A DNA stretch of 64,000 nt from positions 62,001 through 126,000 of the forward strand of contig PEZS01000011.1 in assembly GCA_002778785.1 (NCBI GenBank), given 5' to 3'. Under the pieces are notes generated by a model. It was not told the DNA's origin and did not search any database. It saw only the letters and a list, made by a program, of their open reading frames with translations. This DNA is from Bdellovibrionales bacterium CG10_big_fil_rev_8_21_14_0_10_45_34. GTDB taxonomy: Bacteria > Bdellovibrionota > Bdellovibrionia > Bdellovibrionales > 1-14-0-10-45-34. The stretch's first letter is position 1, and the number at the start of each line of letters is the position of its first letter. Of the stretch, positions 53,007 through 61,410 are shown piece after piece. Made by a program: the position numbers and the translations under genes.

Positions 53007-55142
53007 CTATTTAAGAAGTGGGTGTACGTAGTTGGTGTTTTGTTCTTTCGAGACGAGATTGCCTTGGTCATCGTAAATGCGGGTTTCATTATCAAGCGTA
53101 AAGGACGTGATGAGAGCCGGCATGGAATAGTAGCTACCGTTGTGGACAAAAAGCCCTATATCCACTCTGTTTGAAGGCAAAGTTGTACCTCCGTTGTTGG
53201 TTCGTGGGTGGTAGTCAATTTCGATATCAACTTCAGAAGCATTAGAATTTAGTGGTTGAATTCTTACCTTGTCGTCGCCACTGCGAAGAACCTTCCAATG
53301 ATACGTCAGCTTTCTGCCATTGACGTCAAAACTTGTAGCTGCGCTCACTCGCATCTTTTTTGTAAATTCGTTTCCTCGAAATATGCGATTAATAAGCCAA
53401 GGACCAGTGTACAACTGCTCACTCGGAGACGAAAAGGTCTCGCTCTTAATAGCAACTTGAGCGACCGGCGGAATTTCCATAGCAGAAATTCCGTTCGTGA
53501 AGTTAATAAGGTCTAAGCACTTCTGATTTGTAAAGTCAGTACCAATTGCTGTCGGGTGGCCGGCTCCCGATAGATAGACTTCGTCCGACCCGGCCCTTAT
53601 TCTTCTTCGGGCCATTACAAGGACAGCCATCAACAGACCTCTTTCAACAAGCGCCGTCTTCACTTCTGGTCGCATTGTAGCCAACACACACGCGTCGAGG
53701 CCTCCGGCGTAGATTTCGCTACCTGATGATCCTTGTGAGATACCTACAAAAGGTTGATTGAGGTGAAAGTGATCGACGGAATCATGATCGGTGTGTTCAG
53801 GGTGGTAATTAATCTGATTCTGTCTAAATATCTTGTAGCTACTCTCTATCTTATATCCAAAATGCATATGGTATCTTGGTAAACTTGCCCAATTCTCTCC
53901 AGAGGTAACAGCGAGCGAAGCATTGCCCCAGACTACTTTTCCTGGAATAGCTGTGGTCTGAAAACCTGTTCGATCTTCAGGCAATCTTCGAATCTGTGGA
54001 AACTGATCAAACCACCAGTTGTTACCATGAAGGTTGTCGTGGTTTGCATACCAATCGTTGATATTTCCTGCTGCTGAGCCATCACTCCACAATTTCTGAA
54101 AAAGAATCCCCAACGCACCTGAGGTTAGCTTGTGAATTGGCGGTAGCGTTGTTGGGCGCAGAATTTCAATAGGAATTCTAGCAGTAGCGGTGGACTTTGA
54201 ATCTTGAGCCGCCACTTCTATCTCGTAGGAACCATAGTATGTCGCATCTACTGTCCATGTAATCTCGTTAGCCGATATGACTGTTAGTTTTTGAGAGATG
54301 GGCATTTCATTTCCGCTTCGCCACAACTTTCGAATCGCAGTCACAATCGCGCCAGAAGAATTCTGAAATTTTAGTGGAATCGAAATGGGATAGAGCTCAT
54401 CGAGCTCAGTCGATACAGTTATTTTTGAAACAGGCTGAATAGCAAAGCCTCCTGGCACTGGAGCGGGTGTTGGTGCTGGCGTGGGAGTTGGCGTTGGCGC
54501 GGGAGGCGCCTCAACTGTACAGGATAGTTGAGTATAGCTACCTGTCCACGCAGTAAAAACACCGTTATTGCAAGTGCGCGACTGAGTTTCGCTCACGCAC
54601 TGAGACCCTTGAGGCACGCTCGCATCTTTGAAACGAATACGCGTTTGAGACTGCCCATGTGGTGTGCCGCTGCATGAGAGCGGCGCTGGTGCTGGTGCTG
54701 GTGCTGGTGCTGGTGCTGGTGCTGGTGCTGGTGCTGGTGCTGGTGCTGGTGCTGGAGAAGGATTACCTGGCTGACTGCCCAAGTCTTCTTCTGCCGCGTC
54801 AGCATTCTCGCCTTCGCTTTGCCCACCCTCTTCAAGAGCCTCGGAAGAGGAAAATCCCTGGCTACTTTCGCCAATTGTTTTCATGCCTTCGCCTGAACAG
54901 GCACCCAAGAGGAACAGCGAAAAAATAGCAAATAGCAAATTAAATTTTGTACGGCTGAAAAGCGTTCGACCGAAAAGTAGTTCTGAAAACTGACGCTTCC
55001 ATGTGAGCGCGAAAAATGCAAACAGCTTACTCGTGAAAGAAGAAATCTGATTGTGAAGGACAGCCAAGTATGTCTTCTTAACTTGAAACACACGAATGGT
55101 TTCTCGAATCGATACAATCAGAATGTTTGATGTTGGGCCCAT
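53007..55142 (-). CDS. Surface lipoprotein with Ala-Pro linker and one four-Cys repeat
   Basis: About 711 residues if the ATG at 55142 is used, but the lipobox LLGAC lies ~82 residues in and no ribosome site marks any start, so the true start may be a later codon such as TTG at 54938. After the lipobox comes an acidic/Ser linker, then an (Ala-Pro)n linker encoded by a hexanucleotide tract, a four-Cys repeat (CSGTPHG to SC) like those of the protein at 10 kb, and a second Pro/Thr linker. An Ig-like domain follows, then a large C-terminal domain containing YPEHTDHD, GISQGSSGSE and RPEVKTALVERGLL. I know of no function for that domain; SQGSSGS resembles a serine-nucleophile turn. Confidence 0.78.
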   Translation of the reverse strand: MGPTSNILIVSIRETIRVFQVKKTYLAVLHNQISSFTSKLFAFFALTWKRQFSELLFGRTLFSRTKFNLLFAIFSLFLLGACSGEGMKTIGESSQGFSSSEALEEGGQSEGENADAAEEDLGSQPGNPSPAPAPAPAPAPAPAPAPAPAPAPAPLSCSGTPHGQSQTRIRFKDASVPQGSQCVSETQSRTCNNGVFTAWTGSYTQLSCTVEAPPAPTPTPTPAPTPAPVPGGFAIQPVSKITVSTELDELYPISIPLKFQNSSGAIVTAIRKLWRSGNEMPISQKLTVISANEITWTVDATYYGSYEIEVAAQDSKSTATARIPIEILRPTTLPPIHKLTSGALGILFQKLWSDGSAAGNINDWYANHDNLHGNNWWFDQFPQIRRLPEDRTGFQTTAIPGKVVWGNASLAVTSGENWASLPRYHMHFGYKIESSYKIFRQNQINYHPEHTDHDSVDHFHLNQPFVGISQGSSGSEIYAGGLDACVLATMRPEVKTALVERGLLMAVLVMARRRIRAGSDEVYLSGAGHPTAIGTDFTNQKCLDLINFTNGISAMEIPPVAQVAIKSETFSSPSEQLYTGPWLINRIFRGNEFTKKMRVSAATSFDVNGRKLTYHWKVLRSGDDKVRIQPLNSNASEVDIEIDYHPRTNNGGTTLPSNRVDIGLFVHNGSYYSMPALITSFTLDNETRIYDDQGNLVSKEQNTNYVHPLLK
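54685..54755. repeat. Hexanucleotide microsatellite (GCTGGT)n
   Basis: About eleven to twelve uninterrupted copies of GCTGGT, encoding Ala-Pro repeats on the minus strand. Because the unit is six bases, copy-number change by slippage lengthens or shortens the linker without shifting the frame. Confidence 0.95.
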
Positions 55143-55336
55143 GAAAACTATAGCTGCAACCGGCACGCCAAATTTTTGAGCATCAGCTAAACTTTAGCTC
55201 ATCTCATGAAAAGTATGTTGTCACTGGCTGCTTTTTCGACGATTTAAAGACTCGTTTTCAGTCTCATTTTGCAAAGACACTCAGCTTGCGACGTTCACAA
55301 TCTGCAACTTAACTCTGCTTGTAGTTCTCATTCTGA

Positions 55337-55364
55337 GCCGCCTAAAAAAATGTTCCTAGGCGGC
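55337..55364 (-). terminator. Hairpin after recA
   Basis: TAGGCGGC/GCCGCCTA arms of eight bases around a 12-base loop, starting 13 bases beyond the recA stop. The distal T-tract is missing, but an A/T-rich loop and high GC arms make a good 3' stem. Confidence 0.55.
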
Positions 55365-55376
55365 ACTTCACTGGTG

Positions 55377-56543
55377 TTACTGCTTACGGGTTGACTTAGC
55401 TTTAGCTGCAACGGGTGTTTTTGGTGATTCGTCGACTACAGACTTTGAATCCACCGCAGAAGAAGCTGCTTTTGTTGCCGCCGCCTTCTCAGCAAGTTCT
55501 TGAGCTGCTGCGCGAGCCGCTTCTGAGCCAGCCACTTTCACACCATTTGCCTCAAGAATTTTATTGCGAAGCTCTAAAGCAAGCTCTGGGTGCTCTTTCA
55601 AGAAATTCTTAGCTTGGTCTCGACCTTGCCCCATTCTCTCACCATTAAGACTAAACCAAGCTCCTGCCTTATCGATGAAGTTTTTATCAACACCTAAATC
55701 AAGAATCTCACCCACTTGCGAAATCCCTTCACCATAAAGCAAATCAAATTCAATTTTTGCAAATGGTGGGGCCATTTTATTTTTCACAACTTTTACAGCG
55801 GTTCTGTTACCAACAGCTTCGTTAGCGCTATTAGTGATAGCACCAATTCTACGAACATCTAGGCGAACGGAAGAGTAAAACTTTAATGCGTTTCCGCCTG
55901 TAGTTGTCTCTGGGTTTCCGAACATGACTCCAATTTTCATACGAATCTGATTGATAAATACAACTGTCGTTTGACTGCGGTTGATCGCTGCAGTGAGTTT
56001 TCTCAGAGCTTGCGACATTAAACGCGCTTGCAGACCCATATGAGAGTCGCCCATGTCACCCTCAATCTCAGCTCGTGGAGTCAGTGCTGCGACAGAGTCG
56101 ACAACTAAAATATCAACGGCTCCAGATCTCACAAGAGTTTCTGTGATCTCAAGAGCTTGCTCGCCCGTATCAGGTTGTGAAATCAAAAGATCCTCAACGC
56201 TCACTCCTAGTTTGCGCGCATAAGAGACATCCAGTGCATGTTCAGCATCTACGAATGCAGCAACTCCACCTTTTTTTTGTGATTGGGCAATGGCAGATAA
56301 AGCAAGAGTCGTTTTGCCAGAGCTTTCTGGTCCATAAATTTCAATGATACGACCTTTCGGAAGGCCTCCAATACCAAGAGCAATATCTAGCGAAAGTGAA
56401 CCGGTTGGGATGATAGGAATATCTTTATAAAGATTGTCTCCCCCCAATTTCATGATCGAACCTTTACCAAACTGCTTTTCAATCGAGCTAATTGCGAGGT
56501 CGAGAGCTTTGAGTTTTTCAGAACCGACTTGAGGTGTTTGCAT
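55377..56543 (-). CDS. recA: Recombinase RecA
   Basis: 388 residues, full length plus a Lys/Ala/Ser-rich C-terminal tail of ~45 residues. Walker [33 protein letters not shown], the [19 protein letters not shown] loop, [21 protein letters not shown], and the C-terminal [12 protein letters not shown] are all intact. It performs strand exchange and stimulates LexA cleavage. An AAAGGAG ribosome site precedes the ATG. I see no E. coli-type SOS box upstream. Confidence 0.98.
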   Translation of the reverse strand: MQTPQVGSEKLKALDLAISSIEKQFGKGSIMKLGGDNLYKDIPIIPTGSLSLDIALGIGGLPKGRIIEIYGPESSGKTTLALSAIAQSQKKGGVAAFVDAEHALDVSYARKLGVSVEDLLISQPDTGEQALEITETLVRSGAVDILVVDSVAALTPRAEIEGDMGDSHMGLQARLMSQALRKLTAAINRSQTTVVFINQIRMKIGVMFGNPETTTGGNALKFYSSVRLDVRRIGAITNSANEAVGNRTAVKVVKNKMAPPFAKIEFDLLYGEGISQVGEILDLGVDKNFIDKAGAWFSLNGERMGQGRDQAKNFLKEHPELALELRNKILEANGVKVAGSEAARAAAQELAEKAAATKAASSAVDSKSVVDESPKTPVAAKAKSTRKQ

Positions 56544-56656
56544 GGAAGTCTCCTTTTTGTAAAATGCTTGAGATGAAACAGGCTAGATTAATTTAGCATG
56601 ACCGATCTATGTGAACCCATAGAGTGCCCTAATGGCAAGCCTCTAAGGCCTTTTGC

Positions 56657-56696
56657 GCCTAGCGTTTTATTTGCCTAGCGCTGAATTGGCCTAGCG
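56657..56696. repeat. Three 16-bp repeats with GCCTAGCG core
   Basis: GCCTAGCG recurs at 56657, 56673 and 56689, an exact 16-base period with A/T-rich spacers. The third copy overlaps the cinA stop. The minus-strand core CAGCGCTAGGCA differs by one base from part of the array at 43447. Confidence 0.65.
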
Positions 56697-57182
56697 TTCT
56701 TTCTGATTGGTCAATGCTTTTAAAAGTCCTTGAATCCCTTTAGCGGCACTTTGTCTCTGAATGCTTAACCTGTCACCATCGAAGCGTGATTGCCACACCT
56801 CTTCAAAATAGGGGCCAACAATAGCCATCCACACAGTTCCTACAGGTTTCTCATCTGTTCCGCCGTCCGGACCAGCAATCCCTGTTACGGATAACGCCCA
56901 GTCCACCCTCAGCACCTTCTGCGCTCCCAGAGCCATCTCTAGCGCTGTCTCTCGACTGACTGCGCCAAACTTTACGAGAGTGTTCTCAGAAACTTCGAGC
57001 ACATTGTTCTTCACGGCATTGCTATAGCAAACCACCGCACCTTCAAAAACCTTTGATGAGCCGGGCACTTGCGTGACCAAAGAGGCAATTAACCCGCCTG
57101 TGCAGCTTTCAGCAAAACCGACAGTTTGCTGGTTTGCCTTTAAGGCTTCGACTAAATCTGAGTATTGCGAATTTAAATCCAT
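56691..57182 (-). CDS. pncC: CinA C-terminal-type NMN amidohydrolase
   Basis: 163 residues from the ATG at 57182; an ATG five codons earlier is equally open and no ribosome site decides. This is the free-standing CinA C-terminal domain (PncC), which converts nicotinamide mononucleotide to the acid form in NAD recycling. The motifs AESCTGGLIA, CYSNAVK, GAVSRETALEMA and SVTGIAGPDGGTDEKPVGTVW are complete. Its nearness to recA is conserved in many bacteria. The N-terminal CinA domain is absent. Confidence 0.9.
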   Translation of the reverse strand: MDLNSQYSDLVEALKANQQTVGFAESCTGGLIASLVTQVPGSSKVFEGAVVCYSNAVKNNVLEVSENTLVKFGAVSRETALEMALGAQKVLRVDWALSVTGIAGPDGGTDEKPVGTVWMAIVGPYFEEVWQSRFDGDRLSIQRQSAAKGIQGLLKALTNQKER

Positions 57183-57239
57183 GTAAAAGCATGGCATTCA
57201 TAACTGAGAGTTCAACCAGAAATTTTGAAGGCAAGAGTC

Positions 57240-57266
57240 TTGCTGCTGTTGCCACAGTAGCAGCAA
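57240..57266. promoter_or_regulatory. 8-bp inverted repeat before pncC
   Basis: TTGCTGCT, eleven bases, AGCAGCAA. It lies between the end of the gene at 57333 and pncC. No T-tract, so either a weak 3' stem or an operator. Confidence 0.35.
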
Positions 57267-57332
57267 ATCAGTAGTGACGTCATGTACGAAGGCATGGCAA
57301 CGCAAGCAACGAGCAAAAGTTATTTGTCGCTC

Positions 57333-58535
57333 CTACAATGTTGGAGAGCCTAAAATTATGGGAGCAGTATACGCTTCTACTCCAAGTTGGTAATAAATAT
57401 AAACCGGTGCCCCACTAAAAGGACCATAAAGTTCACGAATCGGTTTATAAAACAAATCAATATCTTTTTTCAGGTCCAAGTAAACCGGATTAAGATTCAT
57501 CTCTGCATCAGCAAAAGCTTCAAGACGACGCTTCCTGCGAGCCTCAATTATCGCTAGCTGAACTTGTGCCAACCATTTAGAAGCGTTAGCTATCGCAGCA
57601 CCCGATTCATATCGTAAGTAGGTTTTCTGCCAACTTTCTTTAACTTCCGACTCTGGGGTCGGTTTACTCGGCTGCGTAGCTGCTCCGCGACGCCTCTCTC
57701 CATCTAGCACGCTAAAAGTCTTCTGGCTTTGCAAGGTGAGGTGCTTAAGTAACGCACTAAAGATTTCTATTTCTTTTTTCAGTTGGGCTTCTACTTCCGC
57801 CTCAGCATCTAAGTAGCTAACTTCAGCGGCTGGCGTTAACGTCCAGCGAACCTTGTACTCTAACAGTTCTGCAATTCGCTCATCCAGCAACATCTCTACA
57901 ACCGCCGGGCTCGGAACACCCAATTCTGGCCGGCCCCTGTACCAATGCCAATTGCCCGATCCTTTCTCAATCTTAAGCGCCTCTGACTTTTGTTGAACCT
58001 TTATACGAGAAACCCGTTCGTGAATGTTTTCGTAGATGTTATTGACTCTAAACTCCTGATTGGCAGTCCTCTCCGAAATGTCACTGTAGAGTTTTAGTTT
58101 TTCATCAGAAGAACTCATCCTCTGGCCTATTTTGTTACGCAGTGATTCGAGTCGAGCCCACTCTACTTCGGTCTCGTAGAGTGCATCCAGTCTCATCCCA
58201 AAGACTTCTTGCGTTGCCATGACAACTTCAAAGTTTTGTGGGTAGCCTCGGATTTTGTTGGCCACGCGCGAGAAATACCTCATTGAATCTGCAAGCACAC
58301 CCCTTGCCGAATCGTAAATATTCTTGAGAGCTCTTGGCGGCACCAATACTGGTGGCTTGGGATAACTCGGATACTCCAACACCAACAACATCGCGCAAAA
58401 TTCAGGGGGTTCTTGATGAGCCTGACTTAACTTTGCGAAATACGCTGGAGGTGTAAAGTCTGCTTTCGCTTGGGGCAGCACAACACCTATCAAACTAAGC
58501 ACTAAACCGTACTTAAAAAACTGCCAATTTCTCAT
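57333..58535 (-). CDS. Exported helical protein of unknown function
   Basis: 400 residues from the ATG at 58535, chosen because a signal peptide (ending QAKA) begins there; an ATG at 58601 would add 22 residues. The mature protein is largely alpha-helical and charged, with possible coiled coils at ~75-160 and ~225-270 and a Pro-rich segment at ~52-62. A Cys in PEFCAML near the N-terminus is the only one seen. No domain recognised. It is probably periplasmic. Confidence 0.65.
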   Translation of the reverse strand: MRNWQFFKYGLVLSLIGVVLPQAKADFTPPAYFAKLSQAHQEPPEFCAMLLVLEYPSYPKPPVLVPPRALKNIYDSARGVLADSMRYFSRVANKIRGYPQNFEVVMATQEVFGMRLDALYETEVEWARLESLRNKIGQRMSSSDEKLKLYSDISERTANQEFRVNNIYENIHERVSRIKVQQKSEALKIEKGSGNWHWYRGRPELGVPSPAVVEMLLDERIAELLEYKVRWTLTPAAEVSYLDAEAEVEAQLKKEIEIFSALLKHLTLQSQKTFSVLDGERRRGAATQPSKPTPESEVKESWQKTYLRYESGAAIANASKWLAQVQLAIIEARRKRRLEAFADAEMNLNPVYLDLKKDIDLFYKPIRELYGPFSGAPVYIYYQLGVEAYTAPIILGSPTL

Positions 58536-58660
58536 AATCAGGTACCGTACAAAGTTTGCTGAAAAATAGCCTCTCGAAGGCATCACAATTTGTGTTGTCA
58601 TGATTATACTGGATTCGGGGCCCGGGCGTGAGGGTAATGATTACACGACGGGCAGAATTT

Positions 58661-59119
58661 TTAGAGCAGTGGCTCTACGAATCTCACCAGGATCAGGAGT
58701 GAAACCATTGCAAGCAATCCAGCAAGTAAATCATCTAAAACTGTGCCCACAGCTCCCTTTACATTTTGATCGATCCACCGAATACCCAGGGGCTTAAAGA
58801 TGTCAAAAAATCGAAATAGCAAGAATCCCACCAAATAGTATTTCCAGCTCACAGGCACCAAAAGCAGGGTAAGCATCTGCCCAACTACTTCATCGAGCAC
58901 AATCTCAGAAGAGTCATGTGTCTTTGCCTGCTTTTCGTACCGCGAGATTATAATCACAGAAAGGGTCGTCAATGTGAGCAGTACAAGACCGTCATAGATA
59001 AGATTTCCCCGAAAGAGGGTAGCGGCCGCAAAAAGACCCAGCAGGCTTCCAAAGGTGCCCGGAGCCTTTGGCAAAAGACCCAAGCAAAACCCTGTCGATA
59101 AAAACTTAACTAAAGTCAT
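58661..59119 (-). CDS. pgpA: Phosphatidylglycerophosphatase A
   Basis: 152 residues from the ATG at 59119, with AAGGA six bases upstream; an earlier start lacks support. It removes phosphate from phosphatidylglycerol phosphate in the inner membrane. The PgpA signatures are present: PKAPGTFGS near 17-25, SSEIVLDEVVGQ, and the C-terminal FKPLGIRWIDQNVKGAVGTVLDD. About three to four membrane segments. The pgpA-cinA-recA neighbourhood is common in proteobacteria. Confidence 0.93.
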   Translation of the reverse strand: MTLVKFLSTGFCLGLLPKAPGTFGSLLGLFAAATLFRGNLIYDGLVLLTLTTLSVIIISRYEKQAKTHDSSEIVLDEVVGQMLTLLLVPVSWKYYLVGFLLFRFFDIFKPLGIRWIDQNVKGAVGTVLDDLLAGLLAMVSLLILVRFVEPLL

Positions 59120-59241
59120 AGGAATTCCTTGAAGGTTTACAACTAACACATATTTTTCAGATGAACACTAAACCATTACAGACGACTTGAAATCACACCA
59201 ATGAGCGTCCCGAATTGAAGCATTACAGGGGGCGGAGGCAA

Positions 59242-59418
59242 ATGTCGGACGAATGGCCAGAAAGCTGGCTCTGTAAACTTCCGATACCTTTTTGTGAGCG
59301 ATCAAAAGGATCCGGCATCCGGCCAACTCAACGATATATTAAAGCTTGCCTTTATGAAAGGTGCCAGCGATGTGCATTTGAAGACGGGCTCGGTACCGAT
59401 GGTTCGTCTTCATGGTGA
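59242..59418 (+). other. Possible leader ORF overlapping the pilT start
   Basis: An ATG with GGCGGAGG just upstream opens a 58-codon frame (MSDEWPESWLC...) that runs 125 bases into pilT in another frame. It has the only good ribosome site in front of pilT. It may couple translation of pilT or be chance. Confidence 0.3.
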
Positions 59419-60775
59419 TTTAGTGCCCCTCGATGCGCATGCGCCCCGGCTCAATGGCGAAACAATGGTGGCAATCGCCCGATCTCTTATGAGCGATGTG
59501 CAGTGTCGCCTGTTTGATGAATTCAAAGAACTTGATTTGGGTTACGGCATCTCGGGAGTAGGGCGGTTTCGCGTTAATGTTTTTATGCAGCGTGGAAGCC
59601 TGCGAATGGTCTTTCGAGCACTTAAAGACAAAATTCCCACATTAAAAGATTTGGGCTTACCCGCTGTTGTTGAAAAAATCGCCGAAGGCGAACGCGGTCT
59701 CATACTTGTAACAGGAGTTACCGGATCTGGAAAGTCGACAACAATGGCTTCGATGATCGATCACATCAATCGAAAGTATCGAAAACATATTATCACTATT
59801 GAAGATCCCATCGAATACCTTATTAGAGACCGCACCTCATTGATTACGCAGCGTGAGCTAGGAACTGACACACCATCCTTTTCACGGGCCCTTCGTGCGG
59901 CACTTCGGCAAGATCCTGATGTCATTATGATCGGTGAGATGCGCGATACCGAGACGATTCACACCGCACTCCAGGCCGCAGAGACGGGACACTTAGTTAT
60001 TTCAACTATGCACACAGCTGACGCTCAAGAGACGATCAACCGCATATTGGTTCACTTTGAACCTCATCAGCAACTGCAGATTCGTTTGCAACTTGCCAGT
60101 GTTATTAGGGCCGTCATTGCGCAGAGACTTGCACAAAAGTCGGATCGATCTGGTAGCGTGCCCGCGGTGGAGATTATGATTTCAAATGCTCGTATCCGCG
60201 ATATGATCATTCAGCCAGAAAAGACCCGCGATATTCCTATGGCGATCGAAGAAGGTTATGTGAGTTATGGTATGCAGTCTTTCGATCAGTCTTTAATGGG
60301 ACTACTCAAGCATAGAGTCATTGATGTTAGAGAAGCCGTGCAACTATCGAGTCGCCCAGAAGACTTTGAGCTTCGACTCAAGGGTGTCCATAGCCAAGAA
60401 GATCAGCGCTGGAAGAACTTCGAAACAAGTCAGATGATCGAAAGCAGCTTTCGAGAACCTATTGATGCGCCTATTGAACTTCAAACTGTGTACAAAGGAG
60501 TCGAGTTTAAAGGCAAACCAGCGAGTCAGGATCGCCCCTCCATTCCAAATTCAATCCCTAAGCCAGCAACACCAGAGCCTAACGAGAAAACTTTCGTCAC
60601 TCAGAATCAGACGGTGCGCCAAAAACCCGAGCCCATTCTCACCGAACGAACTGAGACGGAACCTGATAGCGAGCTTGAGCTTGAAATTACAAAAGAAAAA
60701 AAGCTTCCAACTATAAACAATCCCAAAGTGACTCCCTTAAAAATTCCGCTTCGACCTATCAAAAAGGCGAAATAA
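59294..60775 (+). CDS. pilT: PilT-type retraction ATPase with C-terminal extension
   Basis: 493 residues. The first ~350 match PilT: ASDVHLKTG, Walker A GVTGSGKST at ~143-151, the Asp box IITIEDPIEY, Walker B VIMIGEMRD, the His box STMHTADA, and RRAL-type RLAQKSDR plus AIEEG near 315. It powers retraction of type IV pili at the inner membrane. Beyond ~365 there is a ~125-residue disordered, Pro/Glu/Thr-rich extension that standard PilT lacks. The start is GTG without a ribosome site of its own; an ATG at 59354 is too late because it removes a conserved helix. Confidence 0.93.
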   Translation: MSDQKDPASGQLNDILKLAFMKGASDVHLKTGSVPMVRLHGDLVPLDAHAPRLNGETMVAIARSLMSDVQCRLFDEFKELDLGYGISGVGRFRVNVFMQRGSLRMVFRALKDKIPTLKDLGLPAVVEKIAEGERGLILVTGVTGSGKSTTMASMIDHINRKYRKHIITIEDPIEYLIRDRTSLITQRELGTDTPSFSRALRAALRQDPDVIMIGEMRDTETIHTALQAAETGHLVISTMHTADAQETINRILVHFEPHQQLQIRLQLASVIRAVIAQRLAQKSDRSGSVPAVEIMISNARIRDMIIQPEKTRDIPMAIEEGYVSYGMQSFDQSLMGLLKHRVIDVREAVQLSSRPEDFELRLKGVHSQEDQRWKNFETSQMIESSFREPIDAPIELQTVYKGVEFKGKPASQDRPSIPNSIPKPATPEPNEKTFVTQNQTVRQKPEPILTERTETEPDSELELEITKEKKLPTINNPKVTPLKIPLRPIKKAK

Positions 60776-60960
60776 GGAGCTAAAACCCAGATCTGTGCGA
60801 AACTCGGAAACTTCAAGCAAGTGTTCCTCGAAATGAAGAAGCTTCGATGTGATTTTTGCCCGAAGGAATTGCCACCACATCCTACTAAAAAAATCGACTA
60901 TCCGTTAAGGGGCTTGATTTCAACTTGATACTGCCATTCGCTTATCGTATCCAGTCTAGT

Positions 60961-61410
60961 ATGACCGACCAGGAACGTTTATTTCATTCTGCCCTGCGAA
61001 TCTTAGCAAGACGAGCCCACTCACGATGGGAGCTTCACAAAAAACTTTCAACGCGAGCCGAGCAGGAAGTTGTCTTGTCCACACTTCAGCGACTTGAAGA
61101 TGAAGGCTGGCTAGAGGATGAAAACGAGATCGCTCTGCGCTTCGAGGAAGAGCTCCACCGAAAAAACAAGAGCCATCGCTATATTGCTCAGAAGATGTCT
61201 CAAAGGGGGCTTTCCCAACCAGCGGAAAATTTGTCCAAGGAATGCGAGAAAATTAGGAACATTCTGAAGGACCGACTACCCGAATGGGCTTCTCTCGATT
61301 ACAATGAACGAACCCGTTTAATGCAAAAACTTGTTTTTAAGGGCTTTAGCCATTCTGCCATTAAATTGGCCGTGAAAAATGAAGGATCTTATGAAGAGCC
61401 AAGAGGTTAG
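60961..61410 (+). CDS. recX: RecX-family regulator of RecA
   Basis: 149 residues from the ATG at 60961; a TTG at 60925 would add 12. RecX caps and limits RecA filaments. The family pattern is visible: ALRILARRAHSRWELHKKL, LEDEGWLEDENEIALRF, and the last helix with KLVFKGFSHSAIKLA. The weak conservation typical of RecX leaves some doubt, but the position between the recA region and alaS matches the usual recA-recX-alaS order. It overlaps alaS by 20 bases. Confidence 0.88.
   Translation: MTDQERLFHSALRILARRAHSRWELHKKLSTRAEQEVVLSTLQRLEDEGWLEDENEIALRFEEELHRKNKSHRYIAQKMSQRGLSQPAENLSKECEKIRNILKDRLPEWASLDYNERTRLMQKLVFKGFSHSAIKLAVKNEGSYEEPRG

Noticed and set aside
54593-54928. Open frames on both strands across the GCTGGT tract
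   Set aside because: Hexanucleotide repeats keep all frames open; only the frame giving the lipoprotein has domain structure on both sides.
56544-56640. SOS box upstream of recA
   Set aside because: No CTGT-N8-ACAG, GTTC-N7-GTTC or TTAC-N3-GTAA element seen; only a 5-bp CTATG/CATAG inverted repeat.
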